Origin: Desmospora activa DSM 45169
GTDB taxonomy: Bacteria > Bacillota > Bacilli > Thermoactinomycetales > DSM-45169
Assembly (NCBI RefSeq): GCF_003046315.1
Contig: NZ_PZZP01000002.1
Coordinates: 1-64,000, forward strand
Direction of reading: 5' to 3'
Length of the DNA: 64,000 bases
The notes under the pieces are model-generated. The model was not told the origin of the DNA, did not search any database, and was given only the letters and a program-made list of their open reading frames with translations. The number at the start of each line of letters is the position of its first letter. Position 1 is the first letter of the stretch. Positions 25,419 to 33,495 of this stretch are shown one piece after another. The position numbers and the translations under genes were made by a program.

Positions 25419-26468
25419 TCATTTCAATTGCAAAAGGTATTGTGTAATCGCATCAATCTGTTCATTCGTCAAGTGATCAAAGGCTGGCATGCGGTTTCCT
25501 GGCTTAATCCCCTGGGTATCTTTTAACCACGCTTTTAGATTTTGCTCATTATTGTCCAGTACACCGGCGATGCGTGTACGCTTGCTGAAAGCGGTTAGGT
25601 TGGGGCCCGTTTTTCCCTTGATCCGATAACCGGCGTTTTCGATGGCATGACATCCAATACAATTTTGGCCCACCCATTTTTGCCCGTCTGTTCCGGTTTT
25701 GGTTGTTGGGGTGGAAACAGGATTTTTTTGTGAAGCGACCCATTGATCAAATTCCTTCGCCGGATGGGCGATGACCCGGAAATTCATCAGCGCGTGGGAT
25801 GCCCCGCACAGTTCGGTACATTTCCCCTCAAAGATACCCGGCTTGTCCGCCTGCAGGACCAGACGATCAGTTCGACCGGGATTGACGTCTTGTTTTCCAC
25901 CAAGACTGGGCACCCAAAAAGCGTGGATCACATCATGGGACTTCATCATCAATTCAATCGGGCGCCCTACAGGGATGTGTACTTCATTCGCTGTGGTTAT
26001 ATCGAGCTCCGGATAGTCAAACGCCCACCAATATTGGTATGCGGTTACATGTACGCGAACCGTATTCGCTTCTTCTGGTTTTTTTGCTTGATGAAAGGTA
26101 GTGGCAATGGTGGGAATCGCCAAGATCACCAACAACAAAATCGGTACGACTGTCCACAATACCTCCAGTTTTTTGTTTCCTTCCACTTGTTCCGGAATCT
26201 GATCATTCTCCTGACCCGGCCGCTCACGATAACGGATCACCACATAAAGATATAAAATCGCCACCACCAACACGACAAAGGTCATAATGCCAGTGCTGAG
26301 TTTGATCAGACTTAATTGTTCCCGTCCTACGGGTCCTGCCGGATCCAATACCGATATCGATTGATTGGCACAACCGGTGGATAAGGCGATTAGTGCTAAT
26401 CCGCTCAAACCGCGTCGATATTTATTTTTGCGACTGCTGACAACAGCATTTTGTCGACCTTGCTTCTT
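25419..26468 (-). CDS. ctaC: Cytochrome caa3 oxidase subunit II with fused cytochrome c, locus 1
   Basis: About 349 aa from the ATG at 26468. The lipoprotein signal ends LALIALSTGC (lipid Cys34). Two membrane helices (about 61-80 and 104-124) precede the CuA cupredoxin domain with Cys218 and Cys222 (CTELCGASHALM). A C-terminal cytochrome c domain has Cys271-x2-Cys274-His275 (CIGCH) and Met ligand region GNRMPAF. The fusion defines caa3. No good ribosome site is seen before this ATG; an in-frame TTG at 26498 is no better, so the start is uncertain. Confidence 0.92.
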   Translation of the reverse strand, partial: KKQGRQNAVVSSRKNKYRRGLSGLALIALSTGCANQSISVLDPAGPVGREQLSLIKLSTGIMTFVVLVVAILYLYVVIRYRERPGQENDQIPEQVEGNKKLEVLWTVVPILLLVILAIPTIATTFHQAKKPEEANTVRVHVTAYQYWWAFDYPELDITTANEVHIPVGRPIELMMKSHDVIHAFWVPSLGGKQDVNPGRTDRLVLQADKPGIFEGKCTELCGASHALMNFRVIAHPAKEFDQWVASQKNPVSTPTTKTGTDGQKWVGQNCIGCHAIENAGYRIKGKTGPNLTAFSKRTRIAGVLDNNEQNLKAWLKDTQGIKPGNRMPAFDHLTNEQIDAITQYLLQLK

Positions 26469-26628
26469 CATAAGAATTGCCGACAGGAGACTCGCCAATT
26501 TATTGGCGTAAAGGAATATCAGCGTTGCTCGGTATCATCCCTCTTGTAGAGATGCTTCTAGCAACAAATTTTTCTCCTGTCGTACCTCCTTTCTAAAAGG
26601 AATATCAAATGGATTTGTCTCTTCGTCC

Positions 26629-27549
26629 TTATCCTGCAAAGGCGACTGTTGCCACCATCCAGCCCACCAGATATACCAAGGAACATTGAAATACGCGCTG
26701 CGCCCAGCGATCGCGATCCTTAACCCATCGACCCGCCACTATCAAGCCAGCGAAGACCAGACCCAAGGGTAATACCATCCACACATATCCCCATGAAACC
26801 ACCCCGATTGTCGGAAAGAGCAACGATACGGGTAACAGGATACAACCGAATACCGCCATCTGCTCCCATGTCTCGCGCCAGCCCCGTATGACCGGCCACA
26901 TCGGAATATCCGCCCGCCGGTACTCTTCCTCCTTCAACAACGCCAAAGCATAAAAATGGGGCGGTTGCCAAAAGAACAAGAGCAAAAACAGCGCCCAAGC
27001 CGGTGCATCCATCTTGCCCGTCACCGCCATCCACCCGATCACCGGAGGGACCGCTCCAGCCACACCGCCAAGAACGGTGTTCCAAGGGGTTACTCGTTTT
27101 AACCAAGCTGTGTAGATCAGGACATACCAAACCACTCCCGCTGCTCCCCACAGCGCAACCTCGCCATTGACATACCGACCCAGAATGAGGGTTCCCAGCA
27201 ATGAGAAGCACCACCCCAACCGACGGGCGTGTCGCCATGGGATACGACCGGCGGGCACCGGGCGCAGACGAGTGCGAATCATCAACTGGTCGATATCCCG
27301 ATCATGTGCATTGTTCCAAGCACATCCACCAGCTACCACCAATCCAGTCCCCAGCAGCGTCCACATCAACACGACCAGATCCCCGTGTCCACCGGAAGCC
27401 AACCCGAATCCGGTCACCATCGCCATCAGATTGGAGAACGTGATCCCAGGCTTTACGAGGGATAAATAATCCTTCCACAAAGGAATTGTGGTAAGACCGC
27501 TCGGCGACTCCCCGATCCCGCCTCGCTTCGTTTCTGTCCCCTGATTCAA
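26629..27549 (-). CDS. ctaB: Protohaem IX farnesyltransferase, locus 1
   Basis: 306 aa UbiA-family polytopic prenyltransferase making haem O from haem B, for haem A in caa3. The first Asp-rich motif NNAHDRDIDQLMIRTRLRPVPAGR is complete, and PHFYALALLKEEEYRRADIPMWP holds the second. Start TTG with GAGAGGAG upstream. First gene of locus 1; a ~160-nt gap with imperfect GTTGCT/AGCAAC pairing separates it from ctaC. Confidence 0.93.
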   Translation of the reverse strand: MNQGTETKRGGIGESPSGLTTIPLWKDYLSLVKPGITFSNLMAMVTGFGLASGGHGDLVVLMWTLLGTGLVVAGGCAWNNAHDRDIDQLMIRTRLRPVPAGRIPWRHARRLGWCFSLLGTLILGRYVNGEVALWGAAGVVWYVLIYTAWLKRVTPWNTVLGGVAGAVPPVIGWMAVTGKMDAPAWALFLLLFFWQPPHFYALALLKEEEYRRADIPMWPVIRGWRETWEQMAVFGCILLPVSLLFPTIGVVSWGYVWMVLPLGLVFAGLIVAGRWVKDRDRWAQRVFQCSLVYLVGWMVATVAFAG

Positions 27550-27694
27550 TGGACGGTTCTCCTCTCAAAAATGGATTCACAGGAATCTTCAACCATCCAT
27601 ATCCTTCCTAAGATTGCTCGTAAATATGTAAAGATCCGATTCGTTCATGACGAAAAGAAACGACATGCCTTTGCTTGCCTAGTTGAAACCGCAA

Positions 27695-27728
27695 ATAAAA
27701 AAACGAGCACTTGTCAAAACAAGTCTCG
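27695..27728 (-). terminator. Terminator after the TauE-Rrf2 operon
   Basis: On the minus strand CGAG-ACTTGT-TTTG-ACAAGT-CTCG (one bulge) is followed by TTTTTTT. Its distal arm merges with the repeat copy that begins at 27722. Confidence 0.75.
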
Positions 27729-27812
27729 CCTCAGTCATCGTTCCTGGGTCTCGCTTTGCACTCCAAAGCACTAGTCTCGCCTCAGTCACTTCGTTCCTGG
27801 GTCTCGCTTTGC
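27722..27812 (+). repeat. Two direct copies of a 40-bp intergenic repeat
   Basis: Copies at 27722-27759 and 27773-27812 (AGTCTCGCCT...GGTCTCGCTTTGC) differ only by a 2-nt deletion. A third copy lies at 53100-53139 on the other strand. Each copy itself contains GTCTCGC at both ends. They occupy the 3' region of the Rrf2 gene. Confidence 0.85.
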
Positions 27813-27887
27813 GGTACACATGCTTTTCCTTTAGATGTTGGTTGGTAGCGGTGGAATTGATTCGGACAGTCCTCCATCGTTGAGAGG

Positions 27888-27922
27888 GAAAGAGGCCCCG
27901 GATCCACTTTGTCATCAATCTG
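27888..27922 (-). repeat. Partial copy of the GATGACAAAGTGG...CCGGG repeat
   Basis: On the minus strand GATGACAAAGTGGATCCGGG then TCTTTCC resembles the complete copy at 57957-58013 (GATGACAAAGTGGGCCCGGG). Located 19 nt past the Rrf2 stop. Confidence 0.5.
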
Positions 27923-27940
27923 AGTAGGCACATATCAATG

Positions 27941-28372
27941 TCAGTTTCGTTCACTCCAGGTTGAAATCTTTCCTTCGATCAGATCATCCAACGTGGTTCG
28001 ATCCAACACATGGGCGACTGTATCACGCACCAACGCCCATAACGGTTTTAATAAACATCCCTCCTCCAATGGGCAAGGTTCATACCGAGTCAAACTGACA
28101 CATGACATCGGGGCTAAGGGGCCTTCCAATTGTCGAATCACCTGCCCGATCACGATTTCATCCGGCTGTCTGTCAATGGCATAGCCCCCCTGTGCCCCCC
28201 GTCGACTCTTGACATAACCAAGATTTTTTAGTTGGAGCAGGATTTGTTCCAGATATGGAGTGCCGACCTGGATTCGTTTTGAAAGTGTAGGAATGGAGAC
28301 AACACTTCCCCTTTGCCGCCCCAATACGATCAGTGCCCGCAATGCATATTCACCGCGACTGGAAACCTTCAT
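27941..28372 (-). CDS. Rrf2-family regulator with three conserved cysteines
   Basis: 143 aa. Winged helix with KVSSRGEYALRALIVLG at the N-terminus and RRGAQGGYAI wing (58-66). Cys91, Cys100 and Cys106 form a C-x8-C-x5-C set like the Fe-S ligands of IscR-type regulators, though the spacing is wider. Its start overlaps the stop of the upstream permease gene by 4 nt. Candidates are a CymR/IscR-like regulator of sulfur metabolism or an Fe-S/NO sensor acting on the flanking oxidase operons (inference). Confidence 0.85.
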   Translation of the reverse strand: MKVSSRGEYALRALIVLGRQRGSVVSIPTLSKRIQVGTPYLEQILLQLKNLGYVKSRRGAQGGYAIDRQPDEIVIGQVIRQLEGPLAPMSCVSLTRYEPCPLEEGCLLKPLWALVRDTVAHVLDRTTLDDLIEGKISTWSERN

Positions 28373-29244
28373 CGTTTCCCTCCTTTCGTCTTAGATCGGA
28401 TTTTTTGAAACGCTGTGATGATTGCAAGTGTCCATAGTAAGATCAAAACTCCATATACCCAGGGGTATGCCGTTTGCGCAATCCAGCCCGTACTGTCCAA
28501 AATGGTGCGGGCATTGACGACAATAATCAATCCTCCCACCAATACGCCCAGCAGTTGAGGCGGAATCCATTTGACACACCATGCGGCGATCGGAGCAGCG
28601 ATAACCCCCCCTATCATTAATGCCGCCACCCATGCCCAATCGATCTGAGACGGTCCTAAGGCAATCAAAAAGCCAATTGAGGCGGCAACGGCTACCGCAA
28701 ACTCACTTGTATCGACGGATCCAATCACTTTACGCGGTTCCATCCCCTTATGGGAAATCAAGATCGGTGTGGTAAGCGGACCCCATCCTCCCCCGCCTGT
28801 GGAATCGGCAAAGCCTGCAAACAGTCCCAGTGGAATTGTCCACTTGCCTGGTTTTTTCAACTTTTTTTGCAAAGCCGGTTTGGCGAACAAAAAACGGTAA
28901 ATCACATAAAACCCGAGCACAAACAGAAAAGTGGAGATAAACGGCCGAGCCAAATCCCCTGGAATATTGCTCAAAAAGCAAGCACCGACAAAAGCCCCCA
29001 CCGCTCCCGGGACCATCAATCGCTTGACAAGCACACGGTCAACATTGCCAAACTTCCAGTGGGAGATGCCGGAAGCCGCTGTTGTTACCACTTCCGCCAT
29101 ATGGACCGAGGCGGAAGCAATCGCCGGTGCGATTCCAAAAAAGAGGAGTAAGGATGTCGATGTCACCCCGTAGGCCATCCCGAGTGCACCATCCACCAAC
29201 TGGGCAAAAAAACCGATCAAAGCCAGGATGATTAACTTTTTCAC
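28369..29244 (-). CDS. TauE/SafE family sulfite/anion permease
   Basis: 291 aa, about eight membrane segments. The two half-repeats begin GFFAQLVDGALGMAYGV and GLFAGFADSTGGGGWGPL, the signature of TauE/SafE (DUF81) transporters, thought to export sulfite or other sulfur anions. Start GTG at 29244 with AGGGGGAAACG. Translationally coupled to a cysteine-containing Rrf2 regulator, which points to sulfur control. Confidence 0.9.
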   Translation of the reverse strand: MKKLIILALIGFFAQLVDGALGMAYGVTSTSLLLFFGIAPAIASASVHMAEVVTTAASGISHWKFGNVDRVLVKRLMVPGAVGAFVGACFLSNIPGDLARPFISTFLFVLGFYVIYRFLFAKPALQKKLKKPGKWTIPLGLFAGFADSTGGGGWGPLTTPILISHKGMEPRKVIGSVDTSEFAVAVAASIGFLIALGPSQIDWAWVAALMIGGVIAAPIAAWCVKWIPPQLLGVLVGGLIIVVNARTILDSTGWIAQTAYPWVYGVLILLWTLAIITAFQKIRSKTKGGKR

Positions 29245-29281
29245 ACACGTTTCCCCCTGTCCCGATCTCAATCCATCTCAA

Positions 29282-29308
29282 CCATCTCGACTGATGTGAT
29301 CGAGATGG
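29282..29308 (-). promoter_or_regulatory. 9-bp inverted repeat upstream of the TauE gene
   Basis: CCATCTCGA / TCGAGATGG with a 9-nt spacer, 38 nt before the GTG start and without a T-run. It is either an operator (possibly for the Rrf2 regulator encoded in the same operon) or a leader hairpin. Confidence 0.5.
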
Positions 29309-29407
29309 GCGGCACAAAGCATCCTATGCCGATTCTTTTTATCCAGTTACGCCCAGGAAGGGAAATAAATCAATCTACTCCATTTCCCAGGAAATACGGG
29401 GAAACGA

Positions 29408-29435
29408 CAAAAAACCACTTCCTTGTGGAAGTGGT
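29408..29435 (-). terminator. Terminator of caa3 locus 2
   Basis: ACCACTTCC-TTGT-GGAAGTGGT, a 9-bp stem, is followed on the minus strand by TTTTTTG. It lies 150 nt past the ctaG stop; the space between holds a repeat element. Confidence 0.88.
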
Positions 29436-29484
29436 AAGGTGATGCTTTATGTTGTGTTTAAACTTATTGGTTCGCCACCTTTAG

Positions 29485-29580
29485 AGTAGGAAGGGAGGAG
29501 TTTTTGCACCTCAGTATGCTCGCTGTTTGCAAAGAAATAGGGAATCGTCTGCTTAGCCCGACATCCCACATAACGTCGAA
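29485..29580 (+). repeat. Intergenic repeat, diverged relative of the 188-bp element
   Basis: GGGAGGAGTTTTTGCACCTC..GCTCGCTGTT..AAGAAATAG..CGTCTGCTTAGCCC parallels 36409-36475 (GGGAGGAATTTTTGAATCTT..GCTCTTGCTGTT..AAGAAATTAG..CGTCCGCTCCAGCCC). The first hairpin is kept with a different stem (TTTGCA/TGCAAA). Right part not present. It sits directly after the ctaG stop. Confidence 0.65.
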
Positions 29581-29584
29581 GCGC

Positions 29585-30448
29585 TCAGTACACCATTGTG
29601 GAGGTATCCCCATTTTCTCCGCGCGGTTGGATTGATTCCGCTTCTTCTTGTTCTTTCCGTTTGTGTTCTTTCACCCATTGGTAGAAGGTGTAACCAAGCA
29701 CTGCTCCATATGCGCCCTCCTGGATGATCTTCATCACAACGGCACCCATTTGCTGATCATCCAAGGCACCTAAAAAGGTAAAAGCGACAGGGGCTTCTTG
29801 AAACGCCTGATACATCAACACATCGGAAAAGGCGATCAATGCACACGCCGGGGTAATTAAAATACTGTCACCGATGATATAGCCCAGTTTTTGCAACGGG
29901 TTTAACCTATCTTTTTCCGGAACGGGACAAGTGAGAGGCCACCACATCATAAAAGCGGCAATTCCCAAAACGATATGGGAGACAGCCATCAGTACTGAAG
30001 ACGCCATAATCGTATCAAATACGACCGGCAGATGGTACATGGAAAAAAAGCCGTTAAAGATCACCAGGGTGACCAGTGGATAGGTGACAAATCGAAATAG
30101 TTTTCCCCGCTTGGGTGTACTCCACAAGGGACGGTATACCCATGACGGCAAACCCAATAAAATCAACGGCGGTACTACCATATACACCAACGCCATCTCC
30201 ATCATATGGGCACTAAAGGAATCATGGGCAAAGGTATTGACCGGCCCGAGCGCAAAGTAGAACACCGCCAAACCGATCACAAAGCCCCGCTTTTTCCAGA
30301 GTGAAGGGGTTTCCTCGTATCCCCTCTTCTGCCGCCACGGGCCGATCAGAAGAAAATATCCCACTCCCAGCAGAATGGTGATCAACAATACACCCGGACT
30401 TACAATACTCCAAGAATCAAAAGCGGGTTGATGATGATCATGATGCAT
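29585..30448 (-). CDS. ctaG: CtaG-type cytochrome c oxidase assembly factor, locus 2
   Basis: 287 aa polytopic membrane protein with the same landmarks as the locus 1 copy (HMMEMALVYMVVPPLILLGLPSW, MYHLPVVFDTIM, LITPACALIAFSDVLMYQAF). Unusually the N-terminus is MHHDHHQPAFDSW, a His cluster outside the first helix that could bind copper (inference). GGAAGGAGGAG precedes the ATG. Last gene of the operon. Confidence 0.93.
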   Translation of the reverse strand: MHHDHHQPAFDSWSIVSPGVLLITILLGVGYFLLIGPWRQKRGYEETPSLWKKRGFVIGLAVFYFALGPVNTFAHDSFSAHMMEMALVYMVVPPLILLGLPSWVYRPLWSTPKRGKLFRFVTYPLVTLVIFNGFFSMYHLPVVFDTIMASSVLMAVSHIVLGIAAFMMWWPLTCPVPEKDRLNPLQKLGYIIGDSILITPACALIAFSDVLMYQAFQEAPVAFTFLGALDDQQMGAVVMKIIQEGAYGAVLGYTFYQWVKEHKRKEQEEAESIQPRGENGDTSTMVY

Positions 30449-30503
30449 GAAACACTCCTCCTTCCGTTAAGATGGCCAGAATGTGAACATGCTCTGGATA
30501 TAC

Positions 30504-30533
30504 ATTCCCCCTCGCTCTAAGGCGAGGGGGAAT
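30504..30533 (-). other. Perfect 12-bp hairpin between ctaF and ctaG
   Basis: ATTCCCCCTCGC / GCGAGGGGGAAT with a 6-nt loop. No T-run follows on either strand, so it is more likely an mRNA processing or stability element than a terminator. It could lower ctaG output relative to the structural genes. Confidence 0.7.
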
Positions 30534-30539
30534 GAAAAA

Positions 30540-30863
30540 TTATAGAAATGGACCTTCCAAGAGCCACAGCGCGACCGCACACAATATCCCGATGAAAAGC
30601 CCTGTCATCATAAACAAAACGGTCATGCGATGTTTCTTGATATCCAAGTGCATAAACGTAAACAGCTGCAAAAAGACTTGCACCAGCGCCAATCCCACAA
30701 TCACCGGAATCAACATGCTTGGTGCCATCATTTCATAGCTTACCAAGACGAAGGCGACTGCAGTCAACAATATCATTGCGGCAAACGAGACGATATGTTT
30801 GCCCACCCCTTCGGCTGCCGGTTGTGTTGTTGGCTGTTGTTTGGTCTCTACTTTTGTTTCCAT
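30540..30863 (-). CDS. ctaF: Cytochrome c oxidase subunit IV, locus 2
   Basis: 107 aa with three membrane helices; HIVSFAAMILLTAVAFVLVSYEMM and QVFLQLFTFMHLDIKKHR are typical of bacterial CtaF (prokaryotic subunit IV). It stabilises the complex. Starts 3 nt past the ctaE stop. No equivalent gene in locus 1. Confidence 0.9.
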   Translation of the reverse strand: METKVETKQQPTTQPAAEGVGKHIVSFAAMILLTAVAFVLVSYEMMAPSMLIPVIVGLALVQVFLQLFTFMHLDIKKHRMTVLFMMTGLFIGILCAVALWLLEGPFL

Positions 30864-30866
30864 CCA

Positions 30867-31496
30867 TTAACCCACCTTTCCCATCAGGTAGACGACGGTA
30901 AAGATGAAAACCCAGATAACATCGACAAAGTGCCAGTACAGGCTGGCAACGTATAACTTCGGCGTTGTTACTTTCGTCAAGCCTTGTTTTGCCACTTGAA
31001 TCATCAGACCGGTAATCCAAACGATACCAAAGGCCACGTGAGCCCCGTGGGTTCCCAACAGGGTGTAGAAGGAAGAGCCAAAAGCGTTGCTGGTAAACCC
31101 TAAGCCTTCATGTACATAATGATAAAACTCGTAAATCTCCAGGATGAGGAAAGCAAGCCCCAACAGCACCGTCACCCCAAACCAAAACTGGGTTTTCTTC
31201 ACGTTGTGTTGATGCATGCCTACAATTCCCAACACACTGGTTAAACTACTGGTCAACAGAATCACCGTGGCCAATGCGACCAAGGGGATACTAAACAGCT
31301 CACCCTGGTTCGGTCCACCTACCGTCGATTGTTGAAGCGCGAGATACGTTCCAAACAAACAGGCGAAGAGAACCGTTTCCGCCCCGATAAACAACCAGAA
31401 GCCGAGAATCTTATTGCGGCCTTCCAGTGTCGTTTTCTCCAATTGGACGGGTGCGTCGGCATGGGTCTGCGCTTGTTGCGTTTCCGTGCTCGCCAT
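30867..31496 (-). CDS. ctaE: Cytochrome c oxidase subunit III, locus 2
   Basis: 209 aa, five membrane segments. GFWLFIGAETVLFACLFGTYLAL and LLGTHGAHVAFGIVWITGLM match subunit III. Overlaps the ctaD stop by one base. Very similar to the locus 1 copy in the membrane parts, different in the N-terminal 20 residues. Confidence 0.95.
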   Translation of the reverse strand: MASTETQQAQTHADAPVQLEKTTLEGRNKILGFWLFIGAETVLFACLFGTYLALQQSTVGGPNQGELFSIPLVALATVILLTSSLTSVLGIVGMHQHNVKKTQFWFGVTVLLGLAFLILEIYEFYHYVHEGLGFTSNAFGSSFYTLLGTHGAHVAFGIVWITGLMIQVAKQGLTKVTTPKLYVASLYWHFVDVIWVFIFTVVYLMGKVG

Positions 31497-33418
31497 TATG
31501 CCTTCGCCCCTTTCTTCGGATCATTGGATTTGATATCTTTCAACGGGATGTAGTAGCCGTGGTCATGGTTAAAGGAGTGGGTAAACATCACCAACGCCAC
31601 CATCACCAATCCCAACACACCCACTTCAAGGGAGCGGAACACCCATCCCAGACCGGAGATAAAGAATCCAAGGGTCATAAAGAACGGCAGATGAGTGGAA
31701 GAAGGCATATGGATCGGCTCCAACGGACCTGCCGGCTCCATCGTTTTATTGCCGGCCATTTTTTCATGCCAGAAAGCATCCATGGCCCGTACGCGCGGCA
31801 GTTGCGCAAAATTGTACTCTGGGGGAGGGGAAGAGATCGCCCACTCCAAGGTGCGTGCATCCCACGGATCGTTTCCGGCGGGTATCGCTTTTTTGGCGCT
31901 GATATAGATGTTGATCGCCAACACAATCGTCCCGATCGCCATCATAAACGCTCCGACCGTACTGATCTGGTTGAGCAGCGTCAACCCGTCAGTCGCTTGA
32001 TAGGTAAAGTGGCGGCGCGGCATCCCAAACAGACCGATAAAATGCTGGATAAAGAAAGTGAGATGGAACCCGATAAAAAACAGCCAGAAGTGCCATTTGC
32101 CCAGGGTTTCGTTTAACTTGTGACCAAACATCTTGGGCCACCAGTAGTACGCCCCGGAGAAAAGGCCAAAGACGGTACCACCGATCAGTACATAGTGAAA
32201 GTGAGCAACCACGAAGTAGCTATCATGGAATTGGAAGTCAGCCGCCGGGCTCGCCAGCATCACACCGGTTACCCCACCCAAGACAAACGTAGGGATAAAG
32301 CCAACAGCCCACAACATCGCTGTAGTAAATTCGATTTTTCCGCCCCACATGGTAAACAACCAGTTAAATACTTTAATACCGGTGGGAACAGCAATGGCCA
32401 TCGTAGCAATGGCGAAGATCGAGTTGGGAACCGGTCCCAGTCCGACGGTAAACATATGGTGAGCCCACACCATAAAACCGAGGAACCCGATCAGCAAGAC
32501 GGCAAATACCATCGAATTATAGCCGAAGAGGCGTTTCTTGGAAAAGGTGGAGATCACATCGGACATAATTCCAAAGGCCGGCAAGATGACAATATACACT
32601 TCCGGGTGACCAAAAATCCAGAACAAATGCTGCCAGATCACCGGATTTCCGCCAAGAGCCACATCGAAGAACGCCGCTCCAAAAATCCGTTCAAACATTA
32701 CCAAGAAAAGTCCGGCGGTCAATGCCGGGAAGGCGAACAAGATCAGAGCGGAAGCGACAAACGCGGTCCAAGTGAACAACGGCATGCGCAGAAAAGACAT
32801 TCCCGGAGCACGCATATTAATAATCGTCACCAGGAAGTTTAAGCCCCCGATCAAGGTACCAATCCCTGATATCTGCAGACCTAACACATAATACTCAATC
32901 CCCGGACCGGCGCTGTATTCATTGGCTGCGATCGGAACATAGTTGGTCCAACCAGCATCCGGTGCGTTGCCAAAGAACCAGCCGAGATTCATCAAAATAC
33001 CCCCGGCCAGGAACAGCCAGAAGCCGAGTGAGTTTAGGAAAGGGAACGCCACATCCCGTGCTCCGATTTGCAACGGAACCGCTACGTTCATCAGTGCAAA
33101 CAACAGCGGCATCGCCACAAAGAAGATCATGGTGGTTCCATGCATGGTCAAAAGTTCGTTAAATTCCCGTCCAACCATAAAGTCGTTATTGGGAAAAAAG
33201 AGCTGTATACGGATCAACATCGCTTCCAGTCCACCGATGATAAAAAAGAAGCCGCCACCCAACAAATAGAGAATCCCGATTTTTTTGTGGTCGACGGTGG
33301 TAATCCAATCCCACAGCCAGTGAGACCGGAAGCGTTCCAACCACTGTTTGTTGTAGCCGCCTGTCATGATCGCGATCAAAAAGAAGGCGAATACAAGCAA
33401 GATCACAATGGTAGCCAA
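31496..33418 (-). CDS. ctaD: Cytochrome c oxidase subunit I, locus 2
   Basis: 640 aa. GHPEVYIVILPAFGIMSD, HHMFTVGLGPV and DSYFVVAHFHYVLIGG supply the haem, CuB and cross-linked Tyr ligands of an A1-type enzyme. Start TTG with AAGGAGGGAACACC. Full length. Second oxidase of the caa3 type in the window. Confidence 0.97.
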   Translation of the reverse strand: MATIVILLVFAFFLIAIMTGGYNKQWLERFRSHWLWDWITTVDHKKIGILYLLGGGFFFIIGGLEAMLIRIQLFFPNNDFMVGREFNELLTMHGTTMIFFVAMPLLFALMNVAVPLQIGARDVAFPFLNSLGFWLFLAGGILMNLGWFFGNAPDAGWTNYVPIAANEYSAGPGIEYYVLGLQISGIGTLIGGLNFLVTIINMRAPGMSFLRMPLFTWTAFVASALILFAFPALTAGLFLVMFERIFGAAFFDVALGGNPVIWQHLFWIFGHPEVYIVILPAFGIMSDVISTFSKKRLFGYNSMVFAVLLIGFLGFMVWAHHMFTVGLGPVPNSIFAIATMAIAVPTGIKVFNWLFTMWGGKIEFTTAMLWAVGFIPTFVLGGVTGVMLASPAADFQFHDSYFVVAHFHYVLIGGTVFGLFSGAYYWWPKMFGHKLNETLGKWHFWLFFIGFHLTFFIQHFIGLFGMPRRHFTYQATDGLTLLNQISTVGAFMMAIGTIVLAINIYISAKKAIPAGNDPWDARTLEWAISSPPPEYNFAQLPRVRAMDAFWHEKMAGNKTMEPAGPLEPIHMPSSTHLPFFMTLGFFISGLGWVFRSLEVGVLGLVMVALVMFTHSFNHDHGYYIPLKDIKSNDPKKGAKA

Positions 33419-33495
33419 GGTGTTCCCTCCTTAGTCCAGTCATTCCCGAGGGCCGTCGCATCAAGGAGCAACAGCCCTGTATTAAAGCCGAATAA

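Noticed and set aside
29282-29308. Inverted repeat as terminator
   Set aside because: No T-run on either strand and upstream of the TauE start; treated as operator or leader instead.
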